This document shows, piece after piece, positions 1-9,494 of a stretch of DNA of 64,000 nucleotides. Below the pieces are notes generated by a model. It ran no database searches. It was not told the DNA's origin and saw only the letters and a program-made list of their open reading frames with translations. Origin of the DNA: Planctomycetota bacterium. GTDB taxonomy: Bacteria > Planctomycetota > UBA8108 > JACQVS01. A program made the position numbers and the translations under genes. The stretch covers positions 84,683 through 148,682 of the forward strand of contig JANQLS010000112.1 of the NCBI GenBank assembly GCA_028280485.1, given 5' to 3'. The number at the start of each line of letters is the position of its first letter. The stretch's first letter is position 1.

Positions 1-1016
1 GAGACCAAGTACATCGCGGCGTATTCCGCCATGAAGAAAAGAGCGAAACGAATACCAGAATATTCCGTGTGGAAACCCGAGACCAGTTCACTTTCCGCTT
101 CCGGCAAATCGAAGGGAGCTCTTTTACATTCCGCCAAGGTGGCGATGAAGAACACGATGAAGAGGACCGCGAGGAATGGATTCCTGAACATGTACCAGTT
201 GAAGAACCAACCCTCTTGTGCCTCCACAATGCCATGAAGTGAAAGCGTTCCCGCAGAGACAATCACAGCCACGAAGGTTAACCCGATTGGAATCTCGTAG
301 CTCACCATCTGAGTCGCGGTTCTGATCGTAGCAAAGAGAGACCACTTATTGTTGGAAGCCCAACCGGCCATGATCACGCCTAAAACCTCAACCGATCCCA
401 CACTCGCAATAAAGAACAGACCTAAGTTGAGGTCGATCGCGTTGAGGTGAGGCCCGAAAGGAAGGGGAACAAATCGAATGAAGGTCCCAGTGAAGACGAT
501 AATCGGGGCGAGGATAAACAGAGGTCTATCAGCCAGCTTGGGAATGATATCTTCTTTGACGGTGAGCTTAATACCATCGGCAATCGTTTGAAGTGCACCG
601 TGAGGCCCTACTTCCATCGGACCCAAACGGCATTGCATGTGAGCTGAAACTTTCCGTTCCAACCACACCGCAAATAATGCGAAGACATTAATAAAACCGA
701 AGACTCCCAAACAAGCCAAAAGCATCGAGAATGCCGCAATCCACCACGAACTTTGCTCAACATTGAGCACGTAGGTGATCGCACTCTCGATATAGGGAGC
801 ACCACTTTCGTCGGAAGTTGAATTCTCATTCAACATGAAAGCGCGCTCTGGAGCGGCTTCCACGATTTCTTTCGTAGCATCGCCAGCTGCGTTGGCAGCC
901 CCTTCAGTAGGAGCCGCACCCTCTCCACCTTCAGGAGCGGGCGTTGTACCTTCAGCTTGAGCGAGCCAAGCGTTGGTTTTAAAGAGGAGACTTTGAAGCG
1001 AGAGAGACAAACTCAT
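1..1016 (-). CDS. nuoH: NADH-quinone oxidoreductase subunit H, first copy (partial, 3' end off window)
   Basis: This is the membrane subunit of complex I that joins the quinone pocket to the proton-pumping arm. The translated frame shows the NuoH hallmarks: an ERKVSAHMQCRLGP-like loop, a VKLxxKED-like segment (KLTVKEDIIPK), and the FDLPEAESELVSGFHTEYSG quinone-site region. ATG at 1016 overlaps the nuoD stop as ATGA, so translation is coupled and no nuoE, F or G lies between D and H. An Ala/Glu/Gly/Pro-rich stretch of about 50 residues precedes the conserved core. About 338 codons are visible before the window edge; the C-terminus is outside. Confidence 0.93.
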   Translation of the reverse strand, partial: MSLSLSLQSLLFKTNAWLAQAEGTTPAPEGGEGAAPTEGAANAAGDATKEIVEAAPERAFMLNENSTSDESGAPYIESAITYVLNVEQSSWWIAAFSMLLACLGVFGFINVFALFAVWLERKVSAHMQCRLGPMEVGPHGALQTIADGIKLTVKEDIIPKLADRPLFILAPIIVFTGTFIRFVPLPFGPHLNAIDLNLGLFFIASVGSVEVLGVIMAGWASNNKWSLFATIRTATQMVSYEIPIGLTFVAVIVSAGTLSLHGIVEAQEGWFFNWYMFRNPFLAVLFIVFFIATLAECKRAPFDLPEAESELVSGFHTEYSGIRFALFFMAEYAAMYLV

Positions 1017-2209
1017 CGATCAACCTCCCCCATCACGATATCGAAACTTCCAATCACCGCTACGATATCGGCGAGCATCATGTTAGCGTCGCTAGCCATG
1101 GCATCCAGAATACTGATATTACAGAAGGAAGGAGCTCTCGCTTTAACGCGGTAAGGTACGTCGGTTCCGTCAGAGATGACGTGGTAACCGAGTTCTCCCC
1201 GAGCACCTTCTACTTTGTGGTACACCTCACCCTTAGGAGGCTTCACTTTGTTTGAAGCTTTTTTATCGATGAACGCACCACCCGGAATGTCTCGCATCGC
1301 TTGGCGAATGATCTGGGCGCTTTCGTACATCTCTTTAACGCGGACAATGTATCGACTCCAACAATCGCCGACTGTGCCTTGCTCACCGTCACCGACGGGA
1401 ACTTCAAAGTCGAAACGATCGTAAATACAGTAAGGCTCATCCTTGCGGAGGTCGCGCTTCACACCAGAGCCTCGGAGGCTCGGTCCCGTCAAACCGTAGT
1501 TGATCGCCATCTCCTCAGGGATGATTCCGACATTGGCAGTACGGGAAATGAAAATTCCGTTGTACGACAAGAGGCGATTGAATTCGTCTAAGACATCAGG
1601 CTCGAAGTAATCGAGGAAATCTTGAATGTCTTGAAGAATTTCTTCGGTCATATCGAAGGAAACACCACCCACCCGAATGTAGGTGTAGTTCAATCGTTGC
1701 CCGCAGAGCTTCTCGAAGATTTTGAGAATCTTTTCTCGATCACGGAAGGCGTGCAAGAAGGGAGTAATCGCTCCCAAGTCCAAACCGTAAACTCCGAAAG
1801 CCAAAAGGTGACTGGCGATTCGATTGAGCTCACAAGCGATGATACGAATGTATTTCGCCCGTTCCGGAACTTCCAACTCCATCAACTTCTCGACGGCCTC
1901 AGCATAGCCGAGGTTATTGATCATCGCGCAGAGATAATCCATGCGGTCGGTATAAGGCACGACCTGCATGTAATTCACATTCTCAGAAATTTTTTCGAAG
2001 CAGCGATGAAGGTAGCCGATATGAGATTCGGTCTCGAGGATCATCTCTCCGTCAGTACGGATAACAACCCGGAATACCCCGTGAGTACTGGGGTGCTGAG
2101 GACCCATGTTGAGGAGCATTTCTTCGGTTCGAAGATCTCCAGCGTTGATCATGACAACGAATCGCTTTCTTACGTTTTTATGAACATGGAACTCACCGAC
2201 TCGGTTCAT
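1013..2209 (-). CDS. nuoD: NADH-quinone oxidoreductase subunit D, first copy
   Basis: This is the 49-kDa-type subunit lining the quinone site of the peripheral arm. It carries the family N-terminus LLNMGPQHPSTHG, the HxGYLHR-type motif, and a C-terminus ending GEVDR. The 398 residues include a basic N-terminal extension; an internal ATG at 2152 (MINAGDLRTEEM) would give a start more typical of the family, so the start is uncertain. It follows nuoC in the same operon after an unusual gap of about 170 bp filled by a hairpin array, and its stop overlaps nuoH. Confidence 0.93.
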   Translation of the reverse strand: MNRVGEFHVHKNVRKRFVVMINAGDLRTEEMLLNMGPQHPSTHGVFRVVIRTDGEMILETESHIGYLHRCFEKISENVNYMQVVPYTDRMDYLCAMINNLGYAEAVEKLMELEVPERAKYIRIIACELNRIASHLLAFGVYGLDLGAITPFLHAFRDREKILKIFEKLCGQRLNYTYIRVGGVSFDMTEEILQDIQDFLDYFEPDVLDEFNRLLSYNGIFISRTANVGIIPEEMAINYGLTGPSLRGSGVKRDLRKDEPYCIYDRFDFEVPVGDGEQGTVGDCWSRYIVRVKEMYESAQIIRQAMRDIPGGAFIDKKASNKVKPPKGEVYHKVEGARGELGYHVISDGTDVPYRVKARAPSFCNISILDAMASDANMMLADIVAVIGSFDIVMGEVDR

Positions 2210-2227
2210 CCCATTTTTAACTTTTAA

Positions 2228-2371
2228 TTAGCTCCAGAAAACAGGAACTTACGCCGAGTTGGAATCAACTCGGCCGCGGATACTGGCTCGAAGAGTCAGT
2301 GGCCGCGGAGTGTAGGCAGTTCTAAGAACTGCCGAAACGATTGAAACAAGGACCGAAGGAACGTGTTTCAA
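2228..2371. repeat. Five-hairpin modular array, copy C1
   Basis: Consecutive inverted repeats fill the nuoC-nuoD gap. They are: an imperfect TTAGCTCC...GGAACTTA; GCCGAGTTG with CAACTCGGC (2253-2274); CCGCGG...CCGCGG enclosing ACTGGCTC/GAGTCAGT (2274-2308); GGCAGTTC/GAACTGCC (2315-2333); and TTGAAACA...TGTTTCAA (2341-2371). The module order is the reverse of copy C3 at 26.77 kb. In minus-strand mRNA it would be a structured spacer between two complex I cistrons. Confidence 0.75.
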
Positions 2372-2380
2372 TTAATATTT

Positions 2381-2917
2381 TCAGTAGACGATGTTTTTAA
2401 TTCCGTGGAAACTTTCAGGAATCACATAATCCTTGCGGAGAGGATGCCCCTCCCAGTCTTCCGCACAAAGGATGCGAACCAGATTCGGATGACCTTCGAA
2501 GTGAACTCCCATCAAGTCAAAGGCTTCGCGTTCGTGCCAATTGGCGGTTTGCCAAAGATCACAAACAGAAGGAACACTGCCTCCTTCACGGGGAAGCTTC
2601 ACCTTGAGGTTCAATCGGTGAACATGCTCCGTAGAGTCGAGGAAGTAAGTCACTTCAATTCTTCCTTCTTCATCATCTCCCCCCAGAAAATCTGCAGTAG
2701 AAACAGTGTGAAGTAGATTGAAGTTCAATTCGGATTCATTCTTGAGGTATTCACAAACCTCGTGAAGAGAAGCCGGTTCGATCACCAGGAAAGGGTCCGC
2801 ATTTTTAGCGGGCATGCTCTCTTCGAGAACTGCATCGGGAAATTTCTCTTTCACCATCGGAAAGATCTTTTCCGCGTCCTCTTTTCCTTTAGCGATTCTG
2901 GCTGCTTGGGTCGACAT
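2381..2917 (-). CDS. nuoC: NADH-quinone oxidoreductase subunit C, first copy
   Basis: This is the 30-kDa subunit of the complex I connecting module. The 178 residues hold the signature ANWHEREAFDLMGVHFEGHP followed by LRKDY near the C-terminus. It is separate from NuoD rather than fused as in E. coli. It lies about 100 bp downstream of nuoB and is read in the same direction. It is only moderately similar to the second NuoC at 19.4 kb, so the two operons look like distinct lineages rather than a recent duplication. Confidence 0.93.
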   Translation of the reverse strand: MSTQAARIAKGKEDAEKIFPMVKEKFPDAVLEESMPAKNADPFLVIEPASLHEVCEYLKNESELNFNLLHTVSTADFLGGDDEEGRIEVTYFLDSTEHVHRLNLKVKLPREGGSVPSVCDLWQTANWHEREAFDLMGVHFEGHPNLVRILCAEDWEGHPLRKDYVIPESFHGIKNIVY

Positions 2918-3018
2918 GGCCTTCCCAATCTCCTTTAAGTTCGTTTTTTACTGAGTGCTGAAAACTTAACAATCTTAGGATTCAGCTTGTTGGTGTTCTA
3001 AGTGTCGCCGCCCCTGGC

Positions 3019-3558
3019 TTATGTCGGCTGATACATCTTCGGTTTCGTGGACAGACGTTCACGGTCGGTGATCCGTTCGCGCATCATCAATTTTTGAATT
3101 TTGAAGATACCTTCGAGCAAGGCTTCGGGGCGAGGAGGACAACCGGGCACATAGACATCGACAGGAATGACCAAGTCGACACCCTTAACCACGTGATATC
3201 CATACTTCACATAGGGTCCACCCCGAATCACGCAGCCACCCATCGCGATGACGAACTTAGGTTCGGGCATCTGATCGTAGAGGCGCTTGACCCTCGGTGC
3301 CATCTTGTGAGTTACCGTTCCGGCGACGATCATCAAGTCAGCTTGACGAGGCGTAGCCCTGAAGGTCTCCGATCCAAAACGAGCGAGGTCGTATTTACAG
3401 GCACCGGCAGCCATCATTTCGATCGCGCAACAAGCTAAACCGAATGTGAGCGGCCAAACAGAGTTTGCCCGAGTGAGGTTGACGACGTTGTCGACGGTAT
3501 TCAGAAGCACTGAATCGCGCGTCAACGGGTCGGGGTTCATATTCTCGAGTTGGGTCAT
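3019..3558 (-). CDS. nuoB: NADH-quinone oxidoreductase subunit B, first copy
   Basis: This is the subunit that carries the terminal cluster N2. The expected ligands are visible: tandem C43-C44 (GLACCAIEMM), C109 (AMGGCVIRGG) and C140 (VPGCPPRPEA). At 179 residues it has the usual length. It follows nuoA by about 100 bp. An extra Cys at 54 is not a known ligand. The GGPYVKYG stretch after C109 differs from the SSGGVFDTY-type stretch of the second copy, which separates the two paralogues. Confidence 0.95.
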   Translation of the reverse strand: MTQLENMNPDPLTRDSVLLNTVDNVVNLTRANSVWPLTFGLACCAIEMMAAGACKYDLARFGSETFRATPRQADLMIVAGTVTHKMAPRVKRLYDQMPEPKFVIAMGGCVIRGGPYVKYGYHVVKGVDLVIPVDVYVPGCPPRPEALLEGIFKIQKLMMRERITDRERLSTKPKMYQPT

Positions 3559-3659
3559 TGGATTGGTCCCTACGAGGAGCTTCTAACTAGTTTTAAGGTT
3601 AAAATTGAAAACTCTGGAATGTCTTTACCACCAAGGGTGAATCAGGAATCGACAGAGGC

Positions 3660-4244
3660 TTAAGCTGCTTGGGCAACTTCCGCTTCGGCATTGTCATCTT
3701 GAGGTTCAGTTGATTCTGGCTCTGAACTCTTCCTGCTGACGTGGGCATCCGTCGCCTTGATCCAATCTAAGTCTCCCTTCTTCCAGCAATAAACAAAGCC
3801 AGCGAGAAGGATAATAATAAAGATGAGCATTTCTAAGAATAGGAAGGAACCGTAACTCGCTTCCCGAAGGTCTCTAAAGATCGCGGCCCAGGGAAATAAG
3901 AAGGCAACTTCGACATCAAAGATGAGAAACACCAAGGCTACGGTATAAAAGCGGATATCGAAGCGGACCCAGGAAGTTCCGACGGCCGGCTCCCCACACT
4001 CGTAAGTTTCACCCTTGGAAGGCTCATCTTCAGGCATTGCAGCCGGCCGAGCGATTCGACTGAGAAGCGAAACCGTTCCGACCACAAAGGCGATCCCAAA
4101 CAAGGTAAAAATGAGGATGGCGGTTAAGTCATAACCCATGCTTCCTCGTGCTGCAGATTCCGCGGGGGCTGCTGCTTCATTTGCTGCTTGGGCCAGAACG
4201 GCGTTCAAATGCTGAACGATCGATGCTGAGAGGCTTGAAACCAT
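3660..4244 (-). CDS. nuoA: NADH-quinone oxidoreductase subunit A, first copy, with extended termini
   Basis: This small three-helix membrane subunit is the first gene of the operon. The core is recognisable from YECGEPAVG, the VRFDIRFYTVALVFLIFDVEVAFLFPW segment (shown here only as its key motif FDVEVAFLFPW), and a C-terminal YCWKKGDLDW. At 194 residues it is long for NuoA (usually about 120-150). The surplus is an Ala-rich N-terminal segment of about 35 residues and an acidic tail after residue 165. An alternative start at the internal Met of MGYDLTA would remove the N-terminal excess. Confidence 0.93.
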   Translation of the reverse strand: MVSSLSASIVQHLNAVLAQAANEAAAPAESAARGSMGYDLTAILIFTLFGIAFVVGTVSLLSRIARPAAMPEDEPSKGETYECGEPAVGTSWVRFDIRFYTVALVFLIFDVEVAFLFPWAAIFRDLREASYGSFLFLEMLIFIIILLAGFVYCWKKGDLDWIKATDAHVSRKSSEPESTEPQDDNAEAEVAQAA

Positions 4245-4989
4245 GACTTTTACCGTCGACGGGTCAAATTTTTAATCAAATATCATGTAAGATGGAGAGC
4301 CGATCAGGACTCCATTACAAAAACGAACTCACTTCCCCCCCACTCTTTGGAAATAGTCTCTCTTTTAAGACAAGAGAAAAGCGACGTGAAATGAGCTCGA
4401 TAGGCATGCAACAATAAGCCGCACGTCTAGCTCTAACTGCAACGAGAGTTGCAGTTAAAATACGCTTAAAAGAGCGCAAAGGATGAGCTAAGCATGTACT
4501 TAGGTTCGTTACAATTTTCACAAAGTCTTGGAAATCCTATATTTTCCTTCACCTTTTGCAATGATTTTCCCTACATTTTCAACGGCTTACTATCATCCCC
4601 TAGAGGTGCGTCAAAAAGCTCCACTCGCGCGGTAAAGAACCGCTAAATACGAGGCGCAAAAAAACATTATCGGATCCCGTTGAGTTGGTGCGAGAAAGTA
4701 GAAATCCACAGTGAATTCACAAGATCTTAAGAACTCATTAAGAAAATCTTCAAATCACAATTGACCCTCAACTTGCCGGGGACTACCTTATTCGCCTCCA
4801 CCCTTATATTCCTTATATAGTGAAAAGGAATCCTAGAAGGAGTCCACTGTAAGTCGAACTGGACGAGCGGGAGAGAGAACTCAAATTCTTGCTCATACAA
4901 AACTTGAGGCGAGTCGCCAGCGGTTTTGACCTATTTTGAGTCATCACTATCAATAGATTCATTCCCTAAACATCGAGGACAACATTCAC
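4245..4989. promoter_or_regulatory. Divergent intergenic region between nuoA (minus) and the SMP-30 gene (plus)
   Basis: About 745 bp hold no convincing gene. They must contain the promoters of the left complex I operon and of the lactonase-like gene. One clear palindrome is visible, TAACTGCAAC with GTTGCAGTTA around a GAGA loop (4434-4457), placed where it would fall in the nuoA leader or serve as an operator. No -10/-35 pair can be assigned with confidence. Confidence 0.4.
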
Positions 4990-6039
4990 ATGGTAAACAA
5001 CAGACCTACCAGCCACTGGATAGCTCCGATGGCGATCCTCGCATTAGCGACATTCTCCTTTTTAGGCTTAGGTTGCGCCGGAAAACGCACTCTCGGGACC
5101 ATTGAAATCTTAAGCCCGAAAGCGAACGCCCTCATTCCTGCCGGTGCTAAGATGGAAATCCTCGGCGAGGGTTACGATTGGGCTGAAGGCCCGGTGTGGG
5201 TTCCCGATGAAACAGGAGGACATGTCTTGTTTTCTGACATCCCGCCCAACAGCGTCTATCGCTGGAAAGAAGGTCAGGGTGTTTCTCTTTACTTAAAACC
5301 CGCTGGATATACCGGTGATGTCGCTCGAAAAGGCGAACCCGGCTGTAATGGCCTAGCGTTAGATAAAAGTGACGGCACCGTGGTCTTCTGTGAACACGGA
5401 AACCGCCGCATCGCCAAACTGGTCGACCCTGAGCGAGCGATGAAGATCACTTTGGCAGACAACTATCAGGGAAAACGCTTCAACAGCCCCAATGATTTAG
5501 TCTTCCACACGAACGGAGACCTCTATTTCACCGATCCTCCCTACGGATTAGAGAAAAGAATGGATGATCCGGCCAAAGAACTAGATTTCCAGGGGGTCTA
5601 CCGCTTGTCCAAAGATAAGAAGGTCACTTTATTAACCAAAGAGATGACTCGACCCAATGGGATCGGCTTCTCTCCCGATGAAAAAACTCTCTACGTGGCG
5701 AATTCCGATCCTAAAATGGCGATCTGGAAGAAATTTCCCGTCAATGAAGATGGAACCTTAGGTGAAGGAACCGTCTTGGCTGACAAAACAGAGTGGGTCG
5801 GGCAAGAAGATAAAAAAGGCCTTCCCGATGGCTTAGCCGTCGATACTGAAGGTAATATCTACGCAACCGGACCGGGTGGAGTCTTGATCTTCACACCTGA
5901 AGGTGAACACATCGCCACCTTAGCCACCGGCCAAGCAACTGCCAACTGTGGCTTCGGAGAAGATGGCCACACGCTTTTTATCACCGCCGATTACTACTTC
6001 TTAAAGATTCGACTGAAAGCTAAAGGACTAGGGTTTTGA
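4990..6039 (+). CDS. SMP-30/gluconolactonase-family lipoprotein
   Basis: This is a six-bladed propeller protein of the SMP-30/gluconolactonase/LRE family, which hydrolyses sugar lactones using one divalent metal ion. Family landmarks include EGPVWVPD, GCNGLALD, FNSPNDLVFHTNGDLYFTDPPYG and RPNGIGFSPDEK. A signal peptide ends at a Cys near residue 29 (FLGLGCAG), so it is probably an exported lipoprotein, although the lipobox is not perfect. It is monocistronic and followed by a strong terminator. The substrate cannot be told from sequence. Confidence 0.85.
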   Translation: MVNNRPTSHWIAPMAILALATFSFLGLGCAGKRTLGTIEILSPKANALIPAGAKMEILGEGYDWAEGPVWVPDETGGHVLFSDIPPNSVYRWKEGQGVSLYLKPAGYTGDVARKGEPGCNGLALDKSDGTVVFCEHGNRRIAKLVDPERAMKITLADNYQGKRFNSPNDLVFHTNGDLYFTDPPYGLEKRMDDPAKELDFQGVYRLSKDKKVTLLTKEMTRPNGIGFSPDEKTLYVANSDPKMAIWKKFPVNEDGTLGEGTVLADKTEWVGQEDKKGLPDGLAVDTEGNIYATGPGGVLIFTPEGEHIATLATGQATANCGFGEDGHTLFITADYYFLKIRLKAKGLGF

Positions 6040-6095
6040 TCACACAATAAGTGTTAACGATCCCCGGTGAATAAGTTCAAGTACATTCAGTCTAA

Positions 6096-6133
6096 GCAAA
6101 AGGCCTCTCTTCCATAGAAGAGAGGCCTTTTGC
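6096..6133 (+). terminator. Intrinsic terminator, probably bidirectional
   Basis: A perfect inverted repeat (GCAAAAGGCCTCTCTTC, loop CATA, then its complement) ends in TTTT on the plus strand and begins with AAAA, so it could act on both strands. It lies 57 bp after the SMP-30 gene stop. Confidence 0.85.
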
Positions 6134-6144
6134 TAGTAGTCATC

Positions 6145-6173
6145 ATTTCATGCGCGAAGCGTAAGCGAGCGCT
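6145..6173. repeat. Solo end of the ATTTCAAGC-type intergenic repeat (family B)
   Basis: ATTTCATGCGCGAAGCG followed by TAAGCGAGCGCT matches the ends of the longer elements at 13.7, 33.05 and 45.66 kb. A nearby GTAG precedes it. Only one arm is present. Confidence 0.55.
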
Positions 6174-6200
6174 GCGGTAAACCTAAACGGGCTAAGAATA

Positions 6201-9200
6201 ATGAAAATAAAATTAGCTTTAGTATTAACAATCATTATCCCCTTTTCGATTTTCGCCCAACCCACCACCCCCAACGATGCCGAACTCGCCATCCAACGCT
6301 TTCAAGTTGATGAAGGCTTAAAGGTATCTCTTTTTGCACAAGAGCCACTCTTAGCGAATCCCGTTGCCTTCACCATCGATAATCAAAACCGCTTTTACGT
6401 TGTAGAAACCTATCGGCTCAATGACGGAGTTACCGATACCCGGCAACACATGTATTGGCTTGACGATGACATGGCGCTACGGACCGTTCAGCAACGGGTG
6501 GAAATGTACAAGAAGCACCACGGTGATCAGTTTGAAGAAACTTACATCGGGCATGACGATCGGGTGAAGTTGATCCTCGACACCGACAATGATGGCAAAG
6601 CAGATAAAGACTTTGTTTTTGCTTCTGGTTTTACCCAAGCAGGAGTCGGCTTAGGAGCCGGTGTTCTCAAGCGAGGAAAAGATGTTTGGTATGCCTGTAT
6701 CCCTGACTTATGGCTTCTTCATGATCGAGACAACGATGGCGTTTCGGATCAACGCCGATCTCTTCACACCGGTTACGGAGTTCACGTAGGTTATTTAGGT
6801 CACGATCTTCATGGTCTGATCTTCGGTCCTGATGGCAAACTTTACTTTAGTATTGGAGATCGCGGTACCAACGTTAAAACTAAAGACCGCCATATTTATT
6901 TACCCGATACTGGCGCCGTTTTTCGTTGTGAACCCGATGGGTCCGAACTCGAAGTTTTTGCTTACGGCTTGAGGAATCCCCAGGAGTTAGCCTTCGACGA
7001 TTTCGGAAATTTGTTTACCGGAGAAAACAATTCTGATTCTGGAGACAAAGCGCGTTGGGTGTACTTGGTTGAAGGAGGAGATAGCGGTTGGAGGATGGGC
7101 TACCAATACATCACTCAACCGGTTTCACGCGGCCCATGGAACGTCGAAAAACTGTGGCATCCACAGTTTGATGGTCAAGCAGCTTATATTATCCCTCCGA
7201 TTGCCAACTACGCCGATGGGCCTTCGGGCTTAGCTTACTACCCCGGAACGGGTCTCGGTGATAAGTATAAAGACTTGTTTTTCCTTTGTGATTTTCGGGG
7301 CGACTTTGCTCACAGTGGAGTGCGTTTAATTTCGGTAACTCCCAAGGGCGCTAGCTTTGAAATGCAAGATCGAGGTCAATTTATTTGGAGTGTTTTAGCC
7401 ACTGACATCGAATTCGCCCCCGATGGCTCTGCCTACGTTTCTGATTGGTTACAAGGATGGGAAAAAACAGATCAAGGACGCTTGTATAAAATTGCCCATC
7501 CTGAACACGCTCAATCAAAACTGGTTCAAGAAACAAAGAGATTACTCAACGAAGGTTTTCAAAAAACTGAAGCCCCCCACCTTATTCAGCTCCTCGATCA
7601 CCCCGATCGAAGGGTTCGGCAAGAAGCGCAGTTTGAACTGGCTCAACGCAGTTCCAGCTCAGTTCCTCTATTAATTCAAGCCGCACAAAAACAGAATCCT
7701 CGGATGACGCGCATTCATGCCATCTGGGCTCTCGGACAGATTGGACGAAAAACGAGTACGATTCTGCAACCTCTCATCCAACTCACTGAAGATGAAGATA
7801 TCGAAGTCCAAGCGCAACTGTGCCGCGTTTTTAGTGATGCAAAATTTAAAGAAAGCGCATCGGCAGTCAGCAAACTATTAACCTCTCCAAATTTAAGAGT
7901 TCGATCCCTCGCCTGTATAAGCTTGAGTAAAATAGGAGATCCGTCACATATCCCTGCCATCTTTCAAGTCCTCAAAGAGAACTCGGATAAAGACCCCGTC
8001 GTCCGCCACTCTGCAGCATTGGCCTTAGCGAGGATAGGTGATATCACCGCGATTGCTGCGAGAGCCAAAGATCCTCATCCTTCGGTTCGAATGGGTTCTC
8101 TTTTAGCGATGCGTCATATGCGTTCTTCGTTTATTACTTTGTTCCTCGACGATGTTAAAGACGAAATTGTTTTAGAAGCCGCTCGCGCGATCTACGACCT
8201 ACCAATCCCTACAGCCTTTGAAGCACTGACGAAAATCAAAAATCGTACTTCACTCAGTCGCCCTCTGGCTCAACGCATTCTCAATGCGATGCACCGGTTA
8301 AATAAAGCAAAAGAAATCGCATCGTTCGCAACTCGTAAAGACCTCGACACCGCAACTCGAATCGAAGCGATTGAACTTCTAAAAACCTGGGAAGCTCCTC
8401 AAGGACGTGACCGCGTCGTCGGAGCTTGGAGACCGCTCGACAATCGATCGAAGGAAGATTCCATTCAGGCTCTACAACCGGTCGTAGCTCCTTTGTTAAG
8501 CTCAGGAATAACAGAACTTCAAACCGTTACGATTCAAACCATCCAAACTTTAGCACTCACCGATTGGCTTCAACCCCTGAGCCAACTCGTCTCAACTGAA
8601 GAAACCCCCATTGCAGTACGAGTTGAATCATTGAGAGCCTTGTCCAAGTTAGAGGCCAAGAACTTGGCTGAAATCATCAATAAGGCATTGAATTCAAATC
8701 ACCTTCAACTGCGAGTAGCTGCCTTAGAACAATTGGGGAAACTCTCACCCCCTCAAGCGCTTCAAGAAATTGAACGCACTCTCAACTCCAGAACGACCCG
8801 CGAAAAACAGATGGCATTCAAGGTCTTAGGATCATTGAAAGCAGCGAAAGCCGATGAGATTTTAGAAAATTGGCTCGATCGACTTAAAAATGGAAATGTG
8901 CCTCCCCCTTTACGACTTGATTTATTAGAAAGCGCAAAATTAAGGAACTCGTCATCGGTTGCCGCGAAGGTCGAAGCTTACGAAGATTCCAAAGATCCCG
9001 ACGATGCGCTCAGCCCCTATATCGAACTTTTAGCCGGAGGAAATCGGTGGAACGGGAGAAAAGTGTTCTTCCAAAACACTCAAGTTTACTGCGTCCGTTG
9101 CCACAAAATTAACAAAAACGGAGGAGACGTAGGGCCCGATTTATCTCAAGTTGCCAAAGAAAAATCTCGACGATACCTGTTAGAATCCATAGTCTTTCCG

Positions 9201-9455
9201 GATCAAGATGTGGCAGAAGGCTTCGAGTCGGTTCAGTTGATTGTAAGGCAGGGGGTCGTTTATAACGGAGTCCTCAAAGCTGAAGATGAGTCTTCAGTGA
9301 CCATCGCAGACAATCAGGCGAAACTCATCAAAATCCAAAAAGATGACATCTTGAACCGTTCACGAGGGATTTCAGCTATGCCTCAAGATTTACACACTAA
9401 GATTTCTCCTTCGGAACTTAGAGATTTAGTGGAGTTCTTGACCACTCTAAAATGA
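6201..9455 (+). CDS. Secreted PVC-type membrane-bound dehydrogenase/HEAT/cytochrome c protein
   Basis: This 1084-residue exported protein has the architecture common in Planctomycetota and Verrucomicrobiota. In order: signal peptide (1-20, ending FAQ), a glucose/sorbosone dehydrogenase-like propeller (about 30-430, with GLIFGPDGKLYFSIGDRG and GLRNPQELAFD), HEAT-like helical repeats (about 435-900), and a C-terminal monohaem cytochrome c domain with C964-V-R-C967-H968 and a probable axial Met near the end (ISAMPQDL). Such proteins are presumed to be periplasmic oxidoreductases passing electrons to haem; the substrate is unknown. It has no obvious operon partner. Confidence 0.88.
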   Translation: MKIKLALVLTIIIPFSIFAQPTTPNDAELAIQRFQVDEGLKVSLFAQEPLLANPVAFTIDNQNRFYVVETYRLNDGVTDTRQHMYWLDDDMALRTVQQRVEMYKKHHGDQFEETYIGHDDRVKLILDTDNDGKADKDFVFASGFTQAGVGLGAGVLKRGKDVWYACIPDLWLLHDRDNDGVSDQRRSLHTGYGVHVGYLGHDLHGLIFGPDGKLYFSIGDRGTNVKTKDRHIYLPDTGAVFRCEPDGSELEVFAYGLRNPQELAFDDFGNLFTGENNSDSGDKARWVYLVEGGDSGWRMGYQYITQPVSRGPWNVEKLWHPQFDGQAAYIIPPIANYADGPSGLAYYPGTGLGDKYKDLFFLCDFRGDFAHSGVRLISVTPKGASFEMQDRGQFIWSVLATDIEFAPDGSAYVSDWLQGWEKTDQGRLYKIAHPEHAQSKLVQETKRLLNEGFQKTEAPHLIQLLDHPDRRVRQEAQFELAQRSSSSVPLLIQAAQKQNPRMTRIHAIWALGQIGRKTSTILQPLIQLTEDEDIEVQAQLCRVFSDAKFKESASAVSKLLTSPNLRVRSLACISLSKIGDPSHIPAIFQVLKENSDKDPVVRHSAALALARIGDITAIAARAKDPHPSVRMGSLLAMRHMRSSFITLFLDDVKDEIVLEAARAIYDLPIPTAFEALTKIKNRTSLSRPLAQRILNAMHRLNKAKEIASFATRKDLDTATRIEAIELLKTWEAPQGRDRVVGAWRPLDNRSKEDSIQALQPVVAPLLSSGITELQTVTIQTIQTLALTDWLQPLSQLVSTEETPIAVRVESLRALSKLEAKNLAEIINKALNSNHLQLRVAALEQLGKLSPPQALQEIERTLNSRTTREKQMAFKVLGSLKAAKADEILENWLDRLKNGNVPPPLRLDLLESAKLRNSSSVAAKVEAYEDSKDPDDALSPYIELLAGGNRWNGRKVFFQNTQVYCVRCHKINKNGGDVGPDLSQVAKEKSRRYLLESIVFPDQDVAEGFESVQLIVRQGVVYNGVLKAEDESSVTIADNQAKLIKIQKDDILNRSRGISAMPQDLHTKISPSELRDLVEFLTTLK

Positions 9456-9494
9456 GTTGAAGCAGGAGCTGAAGTGTCCCTTCTGCATTTTTGA

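Noticed and set aside
1622..2227. 201-residue plus-strand open frame opposite nuoD1
   Set aside because: Antisense shadow of a highly conserved gene; no independent coding features.
4315..4521. 68-residue minus-strand open frame upstream of nuoA1
   Set aside because: No homology signal, no ribosome site and it spans a palindrome in a promoter region; most likely chance.
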